Positions 53,944-62,315 of a DNA stretch of 64,000 nt are shown in pieces. The notes beneath the pieces were generated by a model. It searched no databases. It was given only the letters and a program-made list of their open reading frames with translations, and was not told the DNA's origin. Positions within the stretch are counted from its first letter, which is position 1. Each line of letters opens with the position of its first letter. The translations under genes were made by a program, and so were the position numbers. The stretch is from Aurantibacter aestuarii (GTDB lineage Bacteria > Bacteroidota > Bacteroidia > Flavobacteriales > Flavobacteriaceae): the NCBI RefSeq assembly GCF_003008425.1, contig NZ_PXOQ01000015.1:62001-126000 (forward strand). The letters are read 5' to 3'.

Positions 53944-54441
53944 TTAGTATCTGTTTTGAAACTCGACTACTTCAAGTTGTTCAATATTGCTGTCATTAAT
54001 ACAAAATTTTAGCATGGTTCTAACTTTATGAAAACCATGTTTGCCTACTGCACCAGGATTCATATGGATTAATCCAAGTTTTTTATCTGGCATAACCTTT
54101 AAAATATGTGAGTGACCGCAAATATATAATTTGGGTTTTTCTTGGGTTATTACTGGTCTAGATCGGTTATTGTACTTTGGAGGATATCCGCCAATATGAG
54201 TCATATAAACTTGAACATCTTCACATTTAAATACCAAATGTTCCGGATATTCTGCACGCATTTTGGCATCATCTATATTTCCATAAACGGCTTTTAAAGG
54301 TTTTAATGTTTTGATAGCGTCTATTACGCTAAAATCTCCAATATCTCCAGCATGCCAAACTTCGTCTACCGAATTAACATGTTTTAAAATAGCATCATCT
54401 ATATAGCTATGCGTATCGGAAAGCAGAAGAATTTTTTTCAT
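53944..54441 (-). CDS. YfcE-type metallophosphoesterase
   Basis: A 165-residue calcineurin-like phosphoesterase. The metal-ligand motifs appear in order: LLSDTHSYID (DxH), WHAGDIGD (GDxxD), VYGNIDDAK (GNxD), MTHIGGYPP (H) and ICGHSHI (GHxH). The layout and length fit the YfcE/MJ0936 family, metal-dependent phosphodiesterases of uncertain natural substrate. It lies on the minus strand, 77 bases from the divergently read truA. Both gene starts face a short region with a TATATTTG box (54479-54486) reading towards truA. Confidence 0.92.
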   Translation of the reverse strand: MKKILLLSDTHSYIDDAILKHVNSVDEVWHAGDIGDFSVIDAIKTLKPLKAVYGNIDDAKMRAEYPEHLVFKCEDVQVYMTHIGGYPPKYNNRSRPVITQEKPKLYICGHSHILKVMPDKKLGLIHMNPGAVGKHGFHKVRTMLKFCINDSNIEQLEVVEFQNRY

Positions 54442-54478
54442 TAAGACTTTATTGTGAAAACTAAAAATTAAAAGGCCT

Positions 54479-54486
54479 TATATTTG
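54479..54486 (+). promoter_or_regulatory. Candidate -7 element for truA
   Basis: TATATTTG is a perfect TAnnTTTG box. The nearest upstream TTG (54452) is 24 bases away, one base beyond the usual spacing. It is 32 bases before the TTG start of truA. Confidence 0.5.
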
Positions 54487-54518
54487 TGGCCTTGTAAAAC
54501 ACAAAAGTAGTAATTAGT

Positions 54519-55271
54519 TTGAGATATTTTTTAGAGCTTTCATACTTTGGGAAACAGTATCACGGTTGGCAAACCCAACCTAATGCCATTTCTGTTCAGG
54601 AAACCGTAGAGCAGGCTTTAAAAACTATCTTGAGACAACCAATAGCTATAGTAGGTGCAGGTCGTACAGATGCAGGTGTTCATGCCAGTCAGATTTTTGC
54701 ACATTTTGATATTGAAAACTCTCTAAATGAAGAAGAAACCGTTTATAAATTAAATGCGTTTTTGCCAAAAGATATTGTTATTGAAGCTTTGTTTAAGGTA
54801 AAAGATGATGCACATGCAAGATTTCACGCAACATCACGGTCTTATGTTTATAGGTTGTCGACTAAAAAAAATTCGTTTAATGTAAATTATGCCTATTGTT
54901 TTAAACCAGACTTAAATGTTTCTGAGATGAACAAAGCAGCAGAATTGCTATTAGGCACCAAAGATTTTGAATGTTTTTCTAAATCGAATTCCGACGTACA
55001 TACTTATAATTGCACCATAACCGAAGCAAAATGGGTTGAGGTAGACAACGAATTACACTTTAAAATTACTGCAGACCGATTTTTAAGAAATATGGTTAGA
55101 GCAATTGTTGGTACCTTAATTAACGTGGGTATTGGTAAAAGTTCTGTAAATGATGTTTTAACAATAATTGAAAGTAAAAATAGAAGTGAAGCAGGTTATT
55201 CGGTACCTGCACATGGTTTATATTTAACACAAGTTACATATCCCGAAGATATATATTTAAATGAGCGATAA
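54519..55271 (+). CDS. truA: tRNA pseudouridine synthase A (TTG start)
   Basis: A 250-residue enzyme that makes pseudouridine 38-40 in the tRNA anticodon arm. The conserved start RYFLELSYFGKQYHGWQTQ requires initiation at the TTG of 54519-54521, since no ATG or GTG fits. The catalytic Asp lies in GAGRTDAGVHASQ (about residues 47-59). FLPKDIVIE, ARFHATSRSYVYRL and FLRNMVRAIVGTLINVG follow, as in TruA. Full length. It overlaps the next gene by 11 bases (ABC exporter half, start at 55261), so the two are translationally coupled. Confidence 0.95.
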   Translation: MRYFLELSYFGKQYHGWQTQPNAISVQETVEQALKTILRQPIAIVGAGRTDAGVHASQIFAHFDIENSLNEEETVYKLNAFLPKDIVIEALFKVKDDAHARFHATSRSYVYRLSTKKNSFNVNYAYCFKPDLNVSEMNKAAELLLGTKDFECFSKSNSDVHTYNCTITEAKWVEVDNELHFKITADRFLRNMVRAIVGTLINVGIGKSSVNDVLTIIESKNRSEAGYSVPAHGLYLTQVTYPEDIYLNER

Positions 55272-57036
55272 AAAAGATAGTATTTTAGACGTTAAACTTT
55301 TTAAACGTTTATTCGATTTTACAAAACCATACCGACCACTCTTTTATGGTTTATTGGTTTTGGTACTTATTCTGGCAGCCTTAAGTATCGCGGTTCCTCA
55401 TTTATTAAAATATACAGTAGATCAAAAAATTGTTTTAAAAGATGAAAACGGCTTTTTGTTTTTTATTCTTTTAATGTTAGGATTAACTATTATTGAAGCG
55501 TTATTTCAGTTTTTATTTTCGTTTTACTCATCTTGGTTGGGGCATAACATGATTAAAGACATTCGTGATAAATTATTTCATTACGTATTAAGTTTTAAAA
55601 TGACTTATTTCGATAATTCTTCGGTAGGTGTTTTAATTACGAGAACAGTAACCGATATGGAACGAATTGGAGCTGTTTTTGGAGAATCTTTATTTGATAT
55701 TTCTAAAGATTTAACCATCATGCTGGGTATTTCTTTCTATATGCTTTATCTGGATTGGGAATTAAGTTTAATTGTATTTGTCACCTTACCGTTAGTATTA
55801 TACGCTACGCGTATTTTTCAAAAATATATGAAACGTGCTTTTGAAGAAGTGCGAAATGAAGTCTCTAATTTAAACTCGTTTGTACAAGAACGGGTTACGG
55901 GTATGAAAATTCTTCAACTGTTTACAAGAGAACAAACCGAAGCTAAAAAATTCTATGAAATTAATAATCGGCATAAAAAAGCCTGGTTAAAAACGGTGTG
56001 GTATAACTCTATATTTTTTCCAATAGCCGAATTTTTATCATCTATAACCTTAGGATTAGTCGTTTGGTATGGCGGACTAAATGTTATTGCAAACGATACG
56101 GCAACTCCGGGAATATTATTTGCGTTTGTGGTGATGATTCCTAAATTATTTAGACCTCTAAGACAGATTGCCGATAAGTTTAATACGCTACAAATGGGAA
56201 TGGTGGCAGCCAATCGTGTTTTTAAAATCTTAGATACCAAATCTCAAATAGATAATGTAGGTAAAGTTAATGTGGCATCTTTTAAAGGCGATATTTCGTT
56301 TGATAACGTAGTGTTTAGCTATGTAAAAGATGAACCTGTGTTACGCGGTATTAGTTTTAATGTGAAAGAAGGCGAAACCGTAGCCATAGTTGGAGCTACA
56401 GGCGCAGGAAAAAGTACCATTATAAATTTATTAAACCGTTTTTATGATATTGAAAGTGGCCAGATTAAAATTGATAATCAGCCTATTAATGAAGTGACTT
56501 TAACTAGTTTAAGACAACAAATTGCGGTGGTTTTACAAGATGTATTTTTGTTTGCAGATACTATTTTAAACAATATCACTTTAAAAAATCCAGAGATTAC
56601 GCAACAGGATGTTGAAGCTGCAGCTAAAAGTATTGGAGTCCATGAATTTATAATGAGTTTGCCTAATGGTTATCAATATAACGTAAAAGAGCGTGGCGTG
56701 ATGTTATCTTCTGGTCAACGTCAACTGATTTCATTTTTACGTGCTTATGTAACTAACCCAAGTATTTTGGTGTTAGATGAAGCCACCTCATCGGTAGATT
56801 CTTATTCGGAACAGTTAATACAAACTGCAACAGAAAAAATTACTAAAGACCGTACATCTATCATTATTGCGCACCGTTTAGCAACAGTTAAAAAAGCAGA
56901 TAAGATTATTGTTATGGATGCAGGAGAAATCATGGAGCAAGGTACACATGATGAGCTTTTATCTAAAGAAAGTGGTTATTATAGAAACCTTTATGATGCC
57001 CAGTTTTTAAATGGAAATGTTTCAGAGCTTGAATAG
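55261..57036 (+). CDS. ABC exporter half-transporter with catalytic Walker B
   Basis: A 591-residue type IV ABC exporter half: six membrane helices (about residues 15-320), then the ATPase domain. Walker A is GATGAGKST, Q-loop region VLQDVFLF, signature LSSGQRQLISFLRA, Walker B LVLDEATSSVD with the catalytic Glu, and H-loop IIAHRLAT. Its signature (LSSGQ) is weakened while its Walker B is whole, the mirror image of the exporter half at 7429-9183. That complementarity is what heterodimeric LmrC/LmrD or YheI/YheH exporters show. The gene starts within the truA reading frame, overlapping its end by 11 bases. Confidence 0.93.
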   Translation: MSDKKDSILDVKLFKRLFDFTKPYRPLFYGLLVLVLILAALSIAVPHLLKYTVDQKIVLKDENGFLFFILLMLGLTIIEALFQFLFSFYSSWLGHNMIKDIRDKLFHYVLSFKMTYFDNSSVGVLITRTVTDMERIGAVFGESLFDISKDLTIMLGISFYMLYLDWELSLIVFVTLPLVLYATRIFQKYMKRAFEEVRNEVSNLNSFVQERVTGMKILQLFTREQTEAKKFYEINNRHKKAWLKTVWYNSIFFPIAEFLSSITLGLVVWYGGLNVIANDTATPGILFAFVVMIPKLFRPLRQIADKFNTLQMGMVAANRVFKILDTKSQIDNVGKVNVASFKGDISFDNVVFSYVKDEPVLRGISFNVKEGETVAIVGATGAGKSTIINLLNRFYDIESGQIKIDNQPINEVTLTSLRQQIAVVLQDVFLFADTILNNITLKNPEITQQDVEAAAKSIGVHEFIMSLPNGYQYNVKERGVMLSSGQRQLISFLRAYVTNPSILVLDEATSSVDSYSEQLIQTATEKITKDRTSIIIAHRLATVKKADKIIVMDAGEIMEQGTHDELLSKESGYYRNLYDAQFLNGNVSELE

Positions 57037-57069
57037 TAGATTCATTGTGAATCACTAAAGAGCTTAGAA

Positions 57070-57861
57070 TTATATGAGGTCGCTTTTAATTATGTCTATT
57101 AATTCTTCAGTCGTATCAAAATTTACAAATTCGCCATCTCTAAAACATGAAATTTGTCCGGTTTCTTCACTTACAGCAAGCGCAATAGCATCTGTTCTAT
57201 CTGTAATTCCAACCGCCGCTCTATGACGTAAACCAAAACGTTGTGGAATGGTTTTTTCATTATTTACGGGTAAAATAACACGTGTGGCTTTAACTGTATT
57301 TCCTTCAATTATAATGGCGCCATCATGTAAAGGGCTATTTTTAAAGAAAATACTTTCTATAATAGGTTGGGTAACTTTTATATTCATTTTATCGCCTGTT
57401 TCAACTAAGAAATCTAAACTATTGTTCCGTTCAATAACAATTAAGGCACCGGTTTTAGAAGCGCTCATTTTTTCACAAGCGGATAATAAAATATTAACGT
57501 CTGTACTAATCTTAGTCTCCGTTTTTAAAAACTTAAGTTGTTTTAAAAAATTTCTTCGACTTCCAAAATTGGTAGACCCAAGCATTAATAAAAATTTTCT
57601 AATTTCCTGCTGGAAGACCACAATTAATGCAAACATACCAACACTTATAAAACCTCCAAGAATATTACTTAAGAGCTGCATTTGTAAAGCCTGAGTAATT
57701 TTCCAAATGACATAAACCATTACAATTCCAATAAAAATATTGATAGCAACAGTTCCTTTTACCAGTTTATAGACATAATACAATAATATGGCCACTAGAG
57801 CGACATCTATAAAGTCTATAATTGATAAATTAAGGATGTTTTCTAAAATGTCTAATTTCAT
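57070..57861 (-). CDS. cdaA: Diadenylate cyclase CdaA
   Basis: A 263-residue membrane enzyme making cyclic di-AMP, which controls potassium, osmotic balance and wall homeostasis. Three N-terminal membrane helices (about residues 12-30, 38-56 and 66-84) anchor a cytoplasmic DAC domain. The catalytic DGA is at residues 180-182 (SPLHDGAII) and the RHR motif at 212-214 (LRHRAAVGI). FQQEIRK precedes the domain, as in CdaA. No CdaR-like regulator is next to it. It follows folP by 34 bases on the minus strand and faces the ABC exporter gene tail to tail. Confidence 0.96.
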   Translation of the reverse strand: MKLDILENILNLSIIDFIDVALVAILLYYVYKLVKGTVAINIFIGIVMVYVIWKITQALQMQLLSNILGGFISVGMFALIVVFQQEIRKFLLMLGSTNFGSRRNFLKQLKFLKTETKISTDVNILLSACEKMSASKTGALIVIERNNSLDFLVETGDKMNIKVTQPIIESIFFKNSPLHDGAIIIEGNTVKATRVILPVNNEKTIPQRFGLRHRAAVGITDRTDAIALAVSEETGQISCFRDGEFVNFDTTEELIDIIKSDLI

Positions 57862-57895
57862 ATTAATAGTTTATAAAACGAATATAGTTTAATAA

Positions 57896-58720
57896 TTAAT
57901 CTTTTAAGAGATTATATAATTTTACACACTCTACAGCTTCCTTAACATCGTGTACCCTAAGTAATTTGGCTCCATTTTGCAATGCCACCATGTGTAATGC
58001 GGTTGTGCCATTTAAAGCTTCTTTTGCTGTGGTTTGTAAGCTTTTATAAATCATGGATTTTCTAGAAACTCCAGCAAGTATAGGCAGGTCTAGTATATTA
58101 AACAGCTTTAACTTTTCCAAAAGCTCAAAATTTTGTTCTGTGGTTTTAGCAAAACCAAAACCAGGATCTATAATAAGATCATTTATCCCTAACTGTCTTG
58201 CTTTTTGAATCTTTTCTGAAAAATAAAACAATATGTCATTTATTAAATCTCTATAATCCGTTTGTTGTTGCATGGTTTGTGGTGTCCCGCGCATATGCAT
58301 CATAATATAAGGAACTTGTAATTTAGCAATGGTATCTAGCATAAGTTTGTCTAGTTCTCCTGCCGAAATATCATTAATTAAGGCAGCGCCATGTTTTACA
58401 GCTTGTTTAGCAACTTCACTCCTAAAAGTATCAACCGAAATGATAATTTCAGGAAACTGTTTAACTAAAAGCTTTATTATAGGTGTTAATCGGTTTAATT
58501 CTTCAACTTCTGTTACAAAATCGGCATTTGGTCTGGAACTGTATGCACCAACATCTATAAAAGTAGCACCATTGGTTAACATGTTTTCAACTTGTTGTAA
58601 AATAGCATCTTCATCTTTATATTGTCCACCATCGTAAAACGAATCCGGAGTTACATTTAAAATACCCATAATTTTTGGAGTACTTAAATCGATAAGAGTT
58701 TGCTTACAATTAAGGGTCAT
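57896..58720 (-). CDS. folP: Dihydropteroate synthase
   Basis: A 274-residue TIM-barrel enzyme that condenses 4-aminobenzoate with the pterin pyrophosphate in folate synthesis. It carries MGILNVTPDSFYDGG (loop 1, about residues 18-32), DVGAYSSRPNA (loop 2, about 57-67), ISVDTFRSEVAKQA, LINDISAG, YIMMHMRGTP, DLIIDPGFGFAKTTEQN, ILAGVSRKSMI and the C-terminal LLRVHDVKEA. All substrate-binding segments are in place. It lies upstream of cdaA on the same strand, a pairing common in Bacteroidota, and faces away from the DUF1599 gene. Confidence 0.96.
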   Translation of the reverse strand: MTLNCKQTLIDLSTPKIMGILNVTPDSFYDGGQYKDEDAILQQVENMLTNGATFIDVGAYSSRPNADFVTEVEELNRLTPIIKLLVKQFPEIIISVDTFRSEVAKQAVKHGAALINDISAGELDKLMLDTIAKLQVPYIMMHMRGTPQTMQQQTDYRDLINDILFYFSEKIQKARQLGINDLIIDPGFGFAKTTEQNFELLEKLKLFNILDLPILAGVSRKSMIYKSLQTTAKEALNGTTALHMVALQNGAKLLRVHDVKEAVECVKLYNLLKD

Positions 58721-58841
58721 AACTTTTTACTGAAATTGTGCTCTGCGCTTTTCAAAATTAAGGCATATAAATTAAACTTTAATCCTTAAACTTTGAACTT
58801 TAAGTTATTTAAGCGAAATTTACACAAAAAAGAAGCTTTTT

Positions 58842-59387
58842 ATGCAAAATACCTCAAAACAATACGATACCATCATTTCTAAATGTCGTAACTTGTTTAC
58901 TAATAAGATGAGTGATTATGGTAGTGCCTGGCGTATATTAAGACTACCAAGTTTAACCGATCAAATATTTATAAAAGCGCAACGCATAAGAGGTTTACAA
59001 CAAAATGAAGTGCAAAAAATAAATGAAAGTCAAGATTCTGAATTTATAGGCATTATAAATTATTGTATTATGGCACTTATTCAAATTGAAAAAGGTGTTG
59101 TTGAGCAACCAGATTTAGAATTGGAAGAAGCAACGCAGTTATACGATAAAAAGTTAGCAGAAACTAAACAACTTATGATGGATAAAAACCATGATTACGG
59201 CGAAGCTTGGCGCGATATGAGAGTAAGTAGTTTAACCGATTTAATTTTGCAAAAATTATTACGGGTAAAACAAATTGAAGATAATCAAGGAAAAACCATA
59301 GTCAGTGAAGGTATTGATGCTAATTATCAGGACATGATAAATTATGCGGTTTTTGCCATGATCCATTTAGAAAACCAAAGCAGTTAG
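58842..59387 (+). CDS. DUF1599 protein with two tandem domain copies
   Basis: A 181-residue cytoplasmic protein composed of two related halves. Residues about 8-88 (KCRNLFTNKMSDYGSAWRILRLPSLTDQIFIKAQRIRGL...) and 105-178 (ETKQLMMDKNHDYGEAWRDMRVSSLTDLILQKLLRVKQI...) align around the shared DYGxAWRxxRxxSLTDxI core and each end with a MINYxxxAxIxLE-type helix. DUF1599 is also named nucleotide modification associated domain 1; a helical MazG-like nucleotide role has been suggested, without firm proof. It is 23 bases ahead of the DoxX-type gene and probably leads that operon. Confidence 0.88.
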   Translation: MQNTSKQYDTIISKCRNLFTNKMSDYGSAWRILRLPSLTDQIFIKAQRIRGLQQNEVQKINESQDSEFIGIINYCIMALIQIEKGVVEQPDLELEEATQLYDKKLAETKQLMMDKNHDYGEAWRDMRVSSLTDLILQKLLRVKQIEDNQGKTIVSEGIDANYQDMINYAVFAMIHLENQSS

Positions 59388-59410
59388 TTTTAATATTAAA
59401 AAAAGATCCC

Positions 59411-60727
59411 ATGAAATTTCTAGTAGCTCTATGTCGTATTTTTGTAGGCATTTTATTCATTTTTTCAGGAATGATAAAGCTTAATGACCCATTAGGTTTT
59501 TCTTATAAATTACAGGAATATTTTAGTGCCGAGGTTTTAGACTTACCATTCTTAATGCCGTATGCTTTAGGGATTTCTGTTATTGTTGTGGTGCTAGAAG
59601 TTGTATTAGGCGTATTTTTATTAATAGGTTATAAATCAAAATTTACGGTCTATAGCCTTTTAGCTATGATTGTGTTTTTTACTTTTCTAACCTTTTATGC
59701 GGCTTATTTTGATAAAGTAAAAGATTGTGGTTGTTTTGGAGACTTCCTTAAACTAACACCTTGGCAAAGTTTTACCAAAGACCTTATTTTATTGGTGTTA
59801 ATTTTGGTCTTAGTAGTTGGTTTAAAATACATAAAACCATTGTTTAACCCATTAGCAACAACAGTTTTAGCCTTATTCGGCTTTTTATTCAGTTTAGGTT
59901 TTGGGTATTATGTGTTAGAACATTTACCAGTTTGGGATTTTAGAGCTTATAAAATAGGAGATAACATTAAAGCAAATATGACTGTTCCAGAAGATGCTCC
60001 AAAAGAAGTGTCTGAGTGGACTTGGACATTTAATGTAAATGGTGAAGAAAAGCAATTTGTTACAGATGGAAGTTACCCTAAAGTAAATGGTGAGTATGTC
60101 TCTTATGAGAAGAAAGTAATATCTGAAGGTACAGAACCAAAAATTTTCGATTTTTCAATTGAAAGTCAAGAGGAAGATTTAACCGACTATTTCTTGGAGA
60201 AAGAACATTTGGTTATGGTAGTGTCTTATAATTTAAATGCTGCAAATGCTGAAGGCTTAAAAGCAATTAAAACCTTCACAGATAAAGCAATTGCAAACGG
60301 ATATACGGTTATTGGTGTTACGGCTTCGGGTGAAGATTTAAAACAAAGCATAACAGACAGTTTCAAATTAAACTTTAAGTTTTATTTGTGCGATGAGAAA
60401 GTTGGTAAAACTATTGTAAGAGCAAATCCAGGTGTTGTTATGCTTGAAAAAGGAACAGTTACACAAAAAGCACATTATAATGATCTTGAAGATTTAAATA
60501 TTCCTAAAGTTACACCAGAAGAAAATAAATTACCTTCAGAAGAAATTATAGACTCAGACCAGCTAGAAACACGTTATTTTATAAATAATGAAGTTTCAAC
60601 TAAAGAAGCGGTAGATGCTTTAGATACAGAAACTATAGAGTCTATGAATGTTGTTAAAGATACTCTAAGCACAACTGATAATACTAAAATTAATAGAGTA
60701 GAGATCACTCTAAAACCTAAAAAATAA
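59411..60727 (+). CDS. BT_3928-like DoxX/MauE-type membrane protein with thioredoxin-like C-terminus
   Basis: A 438-residue protein. Residues 1-165 are a DoxX/MauE-like domain with four or five membrane helices; the loop VKDCGCFGDFLKLTP (about 99-113) holds the paired Cys typical of MauE-like redox partners. Residues about 185-395 form a periplasmic domain with a thioredoxin-like pattern (HLVMVVSYNLNAANAEGLKAIKTFTDKAI, YTVIGVTASGEDL, FYLCDEKVGKTIVRANPGVVML) but no CXXC there. This layout matches the family named after BT_3928. A role in periplasmic redox is likely. It is six bases from the following permease gene (CTG start), in one operon. Confidence 0.85.
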   Translation: MKFLVALCRIFVGILFIFSGMIKLNDPLGFSYKLQEYFSAEVLDLPFLMPYALGISVIVVVLEVVLGVFLLIGYKSKFTVYSLLAMIVFFTFLTFYAAYFDKVKDCGCFGDFLKLTPWQSFTKDLILLVLILVLVVGLKYIKPLFNPLATTVLALFGFLFSLGFGYYVLEHLPVWDFRAYKIGDNIKANMTVPEDAPKEVSEWTWTFNVNGEEKQFVTDGSYPKVNGEYVSYEKKVISEGTEPKIFDFSIESQEEDLTDYFLEKEHLVMVVSYNLNAANAEGLKAIKTFTDKAIANGYTVIGVTASGEDLKQSITDSFKLNFKFYLCDEKVGKTIVRANPGVVMLEKGTVTQKAHYNDLEDLNIPKVTPEENKLPSEEIIDSDQLETRYFINNEVSTKEAVDALDTETIESMNVVKDTLSTTDNTKINRVEITLKPKK

Positions 60728-60733
60728 AATCCG

Positions 60734-61813
60734 CTGTTTAGATATTTAGTACATAAAATAGGATATGCCATACTTACTTTGTTTGGAGTAATAACGGTAA
60801 TATTTTTATTGTTTAATGTATTGCCTGGCGATCCAGCACAGATGATGTTAGGTCAAAATGAGGACAGCGAACAGCTTAATGCTGTAAAAAAGAAGTATGG
60901 TTTTGACCAACCACTGTCTGTTCAGTATGTCTATTATTTAAATGATTTATCTCCTGTCTCATTTCACTCTACAAAACAGGAAGACTACACGTATTTAAGT
61001 CCTAACAAGTACACTGCTTTTTCTCTGTTTTCCATTGGCAACATCATAACAGTGCTTAAATTTCCTTATTTAAGAGAGTCGTTTACAAAGCAAGGCAAAA
61101 AAGTGAGTAAGGTCTTAGGGGAAACCCTACCAAATACATTTGTATTAGCGATATCTGCCATAGGTATTGCTCTTTGTATTGGTTTAATTTTAGGGGTAGT
61201 ATCTGCACTTAAAAAAGATAGTTTTACAGATAAGGCCATTCAGGTTTTAAGTACTTTAGGGATGAGTGTACCTTCCTTTTTTAGTGCCATACTGTTTGCA
61301 TGGTTATTTGGTTATGTGTTACACAAGTATACTAATTTAGAAATGACAGGTAGTTTATATGAGTTGGACGATTATGGAGAGCAAACCCATTTAAAAATTA
61401 AAAACCTCATATTGCCAGCAATTGTTTTGGGCATCAGACCTTTAGCGGTTATTATCCAGCTTATGCGAAATTCTTTGTTGGAAGTTTTAAGCCAAGATTA
61501 TATTAGAACCGCGAGAGCTAAAGGTTTAAGTGAGTTTCAAATCATAAAAAAACATGCTATTAAAAATGCTTTAAATCCTGTGGTAACAGCTATTTCTGGA
61601 TGGTTCGCTTCTATGCTTGCTGGCGCTGTTTTTGTGGAATATATTTTTGGATGGAATGGTTTAGGAAAAGAAATTGTAAATGCTCTAAATACCTTAGATT
61701 TACCCGTAATTATGGGAGCTGTATTAGTAATTGCCACTTTATTTATAATTATAAATATATTGGTAGATGTTATTTATACGCTATTAGATCCTAAGGTAAA
61801 GTTGGAATCTTAA
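60734..61813 (+). CDS. Oligopeptide/dipeptide-type ABC permease (OppB/DppB-like), probable CTG start
   Basis: A 359-residue inner-membrane permease of the DppB family. The conserved EAA loop reads SQDYIRTARAKGLSEFQIIKKHAIKNAL (positions about 250-277), and LFNVLPGDPAQMMLG follows the first helix. The first helix (FRYLVHKIGYAILTLFGVITVIFLLF) is complete only if translation begins at the CTG at 60734. The first ATG/GTG/TTG in frame is the TTG at 60779, which would cut off its first half and lose the FRYL motif. A CTG start is thus proposed, seven bases after the preceding stop. No partner permease, ATPase or binding protein lies nearby. Confidence 0.82.
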   Translation: MFRYLVHKIGYAILTLFGVITVIFLLFNVLPGDPAQMMLGQNEDSEQLNAVKKKYGFDQPLSVQYVYYLNDLSPVSFHSTKQEDYTYLSPNKYTAFSLFSIGNIITVLKFPYLRESFTKQGKKVSKVLGETLPNTFVLAISAIGIALCIGLILGVVSALKKDSFTDKAIQVLSTLGMSVPSFFSAILFAWLFGYVLHKYTNLEMTGSLYELDDYGEQTHLKIKNLILPAIVLGIRPLAVIIQLMRNSLLEVLSQDYIRTARAKGLSEFQIIKKHAIKNALNPVVTAISGWFASMLAGAVFVEYIFGWNGLGKEIVNALNTLDLPVIMGAVLVIATLFIIINILVDVIYTLLDPKVKLES

Positions 61814-61823
61814 AAAATTTGAA

Positions 61824-62315
61824 ATGAAACAAAACCTAATTATAGTATTTTTCTTATGTTTAATCTTTTGCTGTAAGTCTCAGGAAGATCCCTTACAATT
61901 TTCTACTGAAGCTTTGGAAGATGTTCTTATTGATAAGTTAAATGAAAAAGTAACTTTTCAAGATATATTAAATAAGCACAAAGGAAAAACAATTGTTATA
62001 GATGTGTGGGCTTCATGGTGTGGAGATTGTTTAAAAAGTTTACCAAAAGTAAAAGCATTACAAGCAGAACATCCCAATGTAGAATTTGTATTTTTATCTT
62101 TAGATAAAACTACGGAGAGCTGGAAAAAAGGGATAAAAAAACACAATATAAAAGGACAACACTATTTTTTATCTTCAGGTTGGAAAGGTAAATTAGGATC
62201 CTTTCTTAATCTGGATTGGATTCCAAGATATTTAGTAGTTGATAAAAACCAAAGAATAAAAGTCTTTTATTCTAAAAACATACAAACCCCAAAAATTAAA
62301 AACGCATTATTATGA
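61824..62315 (+). CDS. Thioredoxin-like (TlpA family) lipoprotein
   Basis: A 163-residue small thioredoxin-fold protein with an N-terminal signal ending in CC (LCLIFCCKSQ), suggesting lipid anchoring. The redox site is VWASWCGDCLKSLPKV (about residues 56-71), with the WCxxC pair intact. FVFLSLDKTTESWKKGI and IPRYLVVDKNQRI (cis-Pro) complete the TlpA pattern. It probably acts on periplasmic thiols. Its gene sits 10 bases after the permease and overlaps tpiA by four bases (ATGA). Confidence 0.9.
   Translation: MKQNLIIVFFLCLIFCCKSQEDPLQFSTEALEDVLIDKLNEKVTFQDILNKHKGKTIVIDVWASWCGDCLKSLPKVKALQAEHPNVEFVFLSLDKTTESWKKGIKKHNIKGQHYFLSSGWKGKLGSFLNLDWIPRYLVVDKNQRIKVFYSKNIQTPKIKNALL

Noticed and set aside
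57039-57053. GATTCA-TTG-TGAATC hairpin between the ABC exporter and cdaA genes
   Set aside because: The stem has six pairs and no T-run on either strand, so it is too weak to call a terminator.
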